From Goniomonas avonlea (Eukaryota > Cryptophyceae > Goniomonadida > Goniomonadaceae), in NCBI GenBank assembly GCA_003573635.1, contig QUTJ01031352.1:1-11044 (forward strand): DNA of 11,044 nt, read 5' to 3'. Below, piece after piece: positions 7,722-11,044 of this stretch. The translations under genes were made by a program, and so were the position numbers. Under the pieces are notes generated by a model. That model saw only the letters and a program-made list of their open reading frames with translations, made no database searches and had not been told where the DNA came from. Position 1 is the stretch's first letter. The number at the start of each line of letters is the position of its first letter.

Positions 7722-9201
7722 ATGTACAACAACGCAATGAGGTCGTGGGAGAGGGCGGTCTCGGCGGAGACGGCGAACTTGAGTGCCTTTTTGACTGTTC
7801 CTCGCCTTCCTATCTGGGCGCCTCCCACCTTATGCGAGGTCACCGGAGTGCCCGTCACGCCAGTTCAGCCCTTGCCCGAGCCTTGCGGGTCGCTTGAAGA
7901 TCCTCAGGACGGCGAGAACGTGAAGCTCGCTCTCTCTGCTCTCTCTCTCCCTTTCCGTGTCACTTCTGTATCTTATGAGGGTTTGTTTGTTTCAAACGAG
8001 CTGGTCAGTGTCGATCTTGAGCAGGTCCCTCCCCTTTTCGGGGTGCGTGGCAGCGTGCACACTTTCGAAGACAACCTCTTCGAGATGTTTGATATCTCGA
8101 TGAAGCTTTCGAATTTCGTTGGTACGTACCACCTGGTCCAGCTGGTCACATGCTGATTTTTCGACAGTTCTGAAGTTCAGCTGTGCCGGCCTGCATCTCT
8201 CCCTCAAGCTGTACCACACTCGCTACTTCCAGGTTTTCGGCTTGGGCGACACCGTGCAGCCGAATGGTGAGCCACTTCTCGCGCTTGCTGCTGCTGAGCT
8301 CGTGGTTCGCTTCATCATGTCAAAGCTCAACGAGCTTGAGGGCCAGCGGTTCAGCCATGTCAATCAGCTCAAGATGATGGCCATGTCCGCGTTTCATCCT
8401 GGCGTGTCCGAAGTCGGCATGTGCTTCAATGTCCCGGCTCTCGAGCCCGTTCTCCAAGCACACGTCAAGACCCAACCAGAGATGGCCGTGACTCGCAACG
8501 ACCGCAACCACTCGCTGGTCCTTCGGCTCGGCCAGAAACTGGGCTCCCAGCTCTTCCACGGCACGGGCACTACTCAGCTGATGGGCACCCGCGTCCCACC
8601 CGAGGAGGTTCTCTCGCGTCTCCGCGCGCTCGTCGTTGCCAACCCGAAGATCGTCATGCGCACCGAGAAGAAGCGCAAGCGCCGTGCGGTCGCCGTTCAT
8701 GCTCGCGCCGCTCCAGTCCAGCCCGTCTTGCCGGCCCCAAAACCCACTAAGCGCCGCCGCAAGGCCACACCATGCACGGCAACGCCTGAGTCTGCCTTGG
8801 AGTCGGCTCTGTCCGACGAGGCACTGATGGCGCAGCTCGACGTTCTGATGAACACGGAGGCGACGGCGCAACCCACCACAGCGCACCTTCCATCGACGTG
8901 CTGCTCCGAGGACGCGCTCCCGCCAACCCCGCCCCCAGACGATGCCTGCTCTCTGGAGGACCTGCTCGGAGTGGGTGACTCGCATGCCGCGGCGGTTGTC
9001 CCTCCTTCGACGGTCGGCTCCCCTGTCGACCTCCTCGAGATCATGGACCTGGAGGAGGACGAGGGCCTCGACGCTCGCTGCCCCTCTGACGACGAGTCCG
9101 GCGGCCTTGGGCTCTTCTCCTTCGAGGCAGAACAGTTCTCCTTCGAGGCAGCACAGTCGCTCACTGTTTCGAAGTCTTGGAGCTTTGACGGGCTCTTCTG
9201 A
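7722..9201 (+). CDS. Divergent TBP-like protein with acidic C-terminal tail
   Basis: Model: join(7722..8121, 8168..9201), one 46-nt GT-AG intron, 1434 nt, 477 residues. The start is the first ATG after an in-frame TGA at 7665. Residues about 78-290 look like two diverged repeats of a TATA-binding-protein fold. Repeat 1 has PFRVTSVSYEGLFVSNELVS and, at the strand TBPs use for the sxGKMxxTGAKS pattern, LSLKLYHTRYFQVFGL. Repeat 2 has MSAFHPGVSEVGMCFNVPAL and GSQLFHGTGTTQLMG, followed by a helix (EEVLSRLRALV). The layout recalls the divergent TBP relatives of some protists and large DNA viruses. Basic clusters EKKRKRRA and KPTKRRRKA follow (likely NLS). The final 140 residues are rich in Asp, Glu, Ser and Leu with LEDLLG, LLEIMDLEEDE and an FSFEAEQ/FSFEAAQ duplication, like an activation domain. 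A probable role is transcription initiation. The fold is inferred without a profile search, and a 60-nt stop-free GT-AG segment near 7920-7979 could be an unrecognised intron. Confidence 0.6.
9115..9156 (+). repeat. 21-bp in-frame tandem duplication in the TBP-like tail
   Basis: The codons for FSFEAEQ (9115-9135) are repeated as FSFEAAQ (9136-9156), differing by a single a-to-c change. A related SFDGLF closes the protein. The near-identity at DNA level points to a recent duplication within the acidic tail. Confidence 0.9.
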
Positions 9202-9725
9202 TGACACGCTTGAGCGTGGACTTGTATGTGAACATTATTCGGAGTCGGGTCTGCTCGTCCGACTCCCTGAAACCCTGTTGACTTTATCCTTTATTGACGT
9301 TGTGCCCCTGGTATACGCCACAACGCTGGTGTGCCCGACCGTATGGAGCTCAAGTGACCCGGTAATTACACGATACTGTTGCGCCTCAGCGACAAGATAT
9401 CAAGATCACCGGCGATGCAGCTCCGGCCGTGCCCCACGCGTTGACTTTGACGCCGTCATCTTGACACATTTGACGCGCGTTGTTCTGGTGTTTGGTCTTG
9501 ACCGCGATGACCTTGTTGAGGACCGTGTGGCGTTGGGAATTGGAGCAAAGTGACCTGGCATATGTACCCGCTTGCAGTAATTGCTTGCGCGTATGCTGGT
9601 GAGATGTTCCGTTCTCATACAGACGACCACGCAGCTCTCGGAAAAGTTGTTGCTGAAAGATTGAATAACATGGCTGGGCGAATTTTGGCTTCGTTGTGCG
9701 TCCCTCTCGAGTCGTCTTGCACATG
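9202..9725. other. Downstream of TBP-like gene, no recognised gene
   Basis: Opposing open frames exist on both strands: plus to 9553, and minus 9386-9724 with segments such as QLFRELRGRLYENGT and NKVIAVKTKHQNNARQMC. Neither resembles a family I know, and codon-level evidence does not favour either strand. The first part should be the TBP-like 3' UTR. A small minus-strand gene cannot be excluded. Confidence 0.4.
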
Positions 9726-9880
9726 AAGTTAGCTCAAGTTAGCTCCACAGTTTTGAAACTGTGGAATTGGCTGCACCTTGGCGACACAGTTTTGCACAAG
9801 AAGTCAAGTTGCCTCCACCGTGGCACAGTTTTGCACAAGTTCGCTCCGCTGCTGCCCACTGCCCACAGTTTGATTGAGGC
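9726..9880. repeat. Cacagttttg motif at 39-40-bp period
   Basis: The motif cacagttt(t)g begins at 9746, 9785, 9824 and 9864, so the spacings are 39, 39 and 40 bp. Copies 2 and 3 share cacagttttgcacaag exactly, while the sequence between copies is poorly conserved. Just upstream aagttagctc is duplicated at 9726 and 9736. A reverse-complement copy, gtgcaaaactgt, lies at 9926-9937. Confidence 0.75.
9745..9764. other. Short perfect inverted repeat
   Basis: The sequence ccacagttt-tg-aaactgtgg has two perfect 9-bp arms and a 2-nt centre. It coincides with the first copy of the cacagtttt motif. It could be a dimeric protein-binding site or a chance product of repeat decay. No T-run or neighbouring gene supports a terminator role. 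Confidence 0.6.
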
Positions 9881-10110
9881 CTTCATACCCGTTCTGGAGA
9901 GACAGGCGACAGGTGGAGCCAACAGGTGCAAAACTGTTGTTGTCGCCTTCCGGCTTGAACAACGAACGTGATCCCGCTGCTTGTGTGGAGACGCGCGCCT
10001 TCACACGAGAGCCCCGCCTCGACGCAAACAGAATAAGTCAAATAACATTTGTGTCTTGAAAATAACGCGAAAATATATATTGTCCAAGTACAACAACGAA
10101 AATAGGTTCT

Positions 10111-10250
10111 CTGGCTGACAAGCAGCCTCAAAACCCTGGCTGACAAGCTTGACAGCCTCGTTAAGGTCAAAACCCCTGGCTGACAAGCTTGACAGCCTGG
10201 TTAAGGTCAAAAACCCTGGCTGATTGACAGCCTCATTAGGTCGAAACCTT
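10111..10250. repeat. 40-bp tandem repeat
   Basis: The string ctggctga begins at 10111, 10136, 10176 and 10216. The two full 40-bp units (10136-10175 and 10176-10215) both contain tgacaagcttgacagcct and ttaaggtcaaaa and are nearly identical. The outer copies are shortened or diverged. The array lies just after an AT-rich patch (about 10030-10085). No coding signal is visible. Confidence 0.9.
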
Positions 10251-10383
10251 GAGTCCGAACACAGCACAGCAACATGATGTGAGACACATCGTGGCACCGT
10301 GGCGCGGCCATTCCGTGCGTGCACACGCCGTGATGGGTCTCTCTCTCTGGAGAAATACCGCAGTTTAACGAAGATGTCCCATC

Positions 10384-10547
10384 AGCGTCCGATACTAGCG
10401 AGGAGACGAATACCACTGTCCGGCACCCCATGAGCTGGCGTCGGAGATTAACGCATAGCGTCCGACATTAGCGTTCGAGGACGGAGTGTCGGCGGACAAC
10501 ACGCTGCGGCAAGTTTCGCCCCCATAGGGTAGCGTCCGACATTAGCG
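10384..10547. repeat. 17-bp element repeated every 73-74 bp
   Basis: The element agcgtccgacattagcg occurs exactly at 10457-10473 and 10531-10547, and with two changes at 10384-10400 (gatac for gacat). The spacings are 73 and 74 bp. Sequence between copies is not clearly similar. No gene is recognised around it. Confidence 0.85.
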
Positions 10548-10559
10548 AGGATGCCCCAT

Positions 10560-11044
10560 TCTGAGCTCGCTTGTGCTTGCGGCCGGCAGGCGTCGGGAAG
10601 AGAGCGGACACGGGGAGGGCCTGCCGGACACAGTGTGGGACTTGGGAGTGACAGGGGTGACGAGCGTGTGAGAGCGTGTGAGAGCGTGCTTGAATAACCG
10701 CCAACTCTCTGCCTGCTTGTGTGCTTGAACCCACTCAGGACGCACCGTCTCCACAGGGGGCGCCATCCCTTCGGACAGGCCTCCACTTGTGCCGGCGTGC
10801 AGGTGCGCGTCACTCCCGCCGCCTGCGCATGCGGCAGCGACCGCAGCAGACAGCGCCACTCGCAGAGTGATCGCTCGCCCTGCGTCTGCCCACGGTGCTC
10901 GTGCCACAACCACGTCACTGCCTGTTGCGCTGTTAGAAGAGCGCGCAAGCGGTGTACAGGGCAGAGCTCCGCTCCTCCACCCCGCTCCTCCTCCCCTCCA
11001 CTCCTCTCTCCTCTCCTCCCTCCTCCACCCCGCTCCTCCACCCC
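10560..11044. other. GC-rich right end without recognised gene; terminal pyrimidine tract
   Basis: A GC-rich stretch with gagagcgtgt tandemly repeated at about 10658-10687. From about 10971 to the window end it becomes almost pure C/T on the plus strand, with ccaccccgctcctc recurring. A 197-residue open frame on the minus strand (11041-10448) is biased by this composition and has no recognisable domain, so I do not call it a gene. Confidence 0.6.

Noticed and set aside
8320-9207. 295-residue open frame on the minus strand
   Set aside because: It is the complement of the TBP-like exon 2. Its existence follows from GC-rich third codon positions, and it has no recognisable domain.
9745-9764. 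Rho-independent-type terminator
   Set aside because: The organism is eukaryotic, there is no downstream T-run, and no gene ends nearby.
10448-11041. 197-residue minus-strand open frame near the right end
   Set aside because: It is compositionally biased (Gly/Glu/Arg from the pyrimidine tract), has no family resemblance, and the repeat elements run through it.

Overview
This is nuclear DNA from a microbial eukaryote. Four genes of eukaryote-specific families can be assembled, and most of them are broken into exons by GT-AG introns. Of the 18 introns whose two ends I can place, 14 are only 42-56 nt long. The genome also carries abundant microsatellites and minisatellites, mostly in the few large introns and between genes. 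The species cannot be named. The AlaX-like domain fused to cytosolic tryptophanyl-tRNA synthetase, together with the tiny introns, makes me lean weakly towards a protist, possibly of the alveolate/stramenopile/rhizarian assemblage. That architecture is known from Plasmodium.

Layout. Positions 1-2353, minus strand: the 5' three coding exons of cytosolic tryptophanyl-tRNA synthetase (TrpRS). The catalytic core continues beyond the left edge, and all three introns seen are repeat-filled. Positions 2354-3739: no recognised gene, a (CT)n/(GT)n microsatellite, and short minus-strand coding-like segments that may belong to an unrecognised gene. Positions 3740-5972, minus strand: COP9 signalosome subunit 4 (CSN4), 11 exons, about 410 residues, complete. 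Positions 5973-6150: a 178-bp divergent intergenic space. Positions 6151-7060, plus strand: an ING-family PHD-finger protein, 6 exons, about 221 residues, complete. Positions 7061-7721: intergenic. Positions 7722-9201, plus strand: a divergent protein with a probable two-repeat TBP-like fold, basic patches and a long acidic tail, 2 exons, about 477 residues. Positions 9202-11044: no convincing gene, but several families of short periodic repeats and a pyrimidine-rich right end.

The genes are unrelated housekeeping or nuclear-regulation functions: translation, cullin deneddylation, histone-mark reading and probable transcription initiation. They do not form an operon-like system. The most notable points are the TrpRS fusion, whose AlaX-like domain has lost the usual metal-binding histidines; the divergent TBP-like protein with an activation-domain-like tail; and two 45-nt introns that are in frame and free of stops, so a naive translation would add 15 false residues to CSN4 and to ING.
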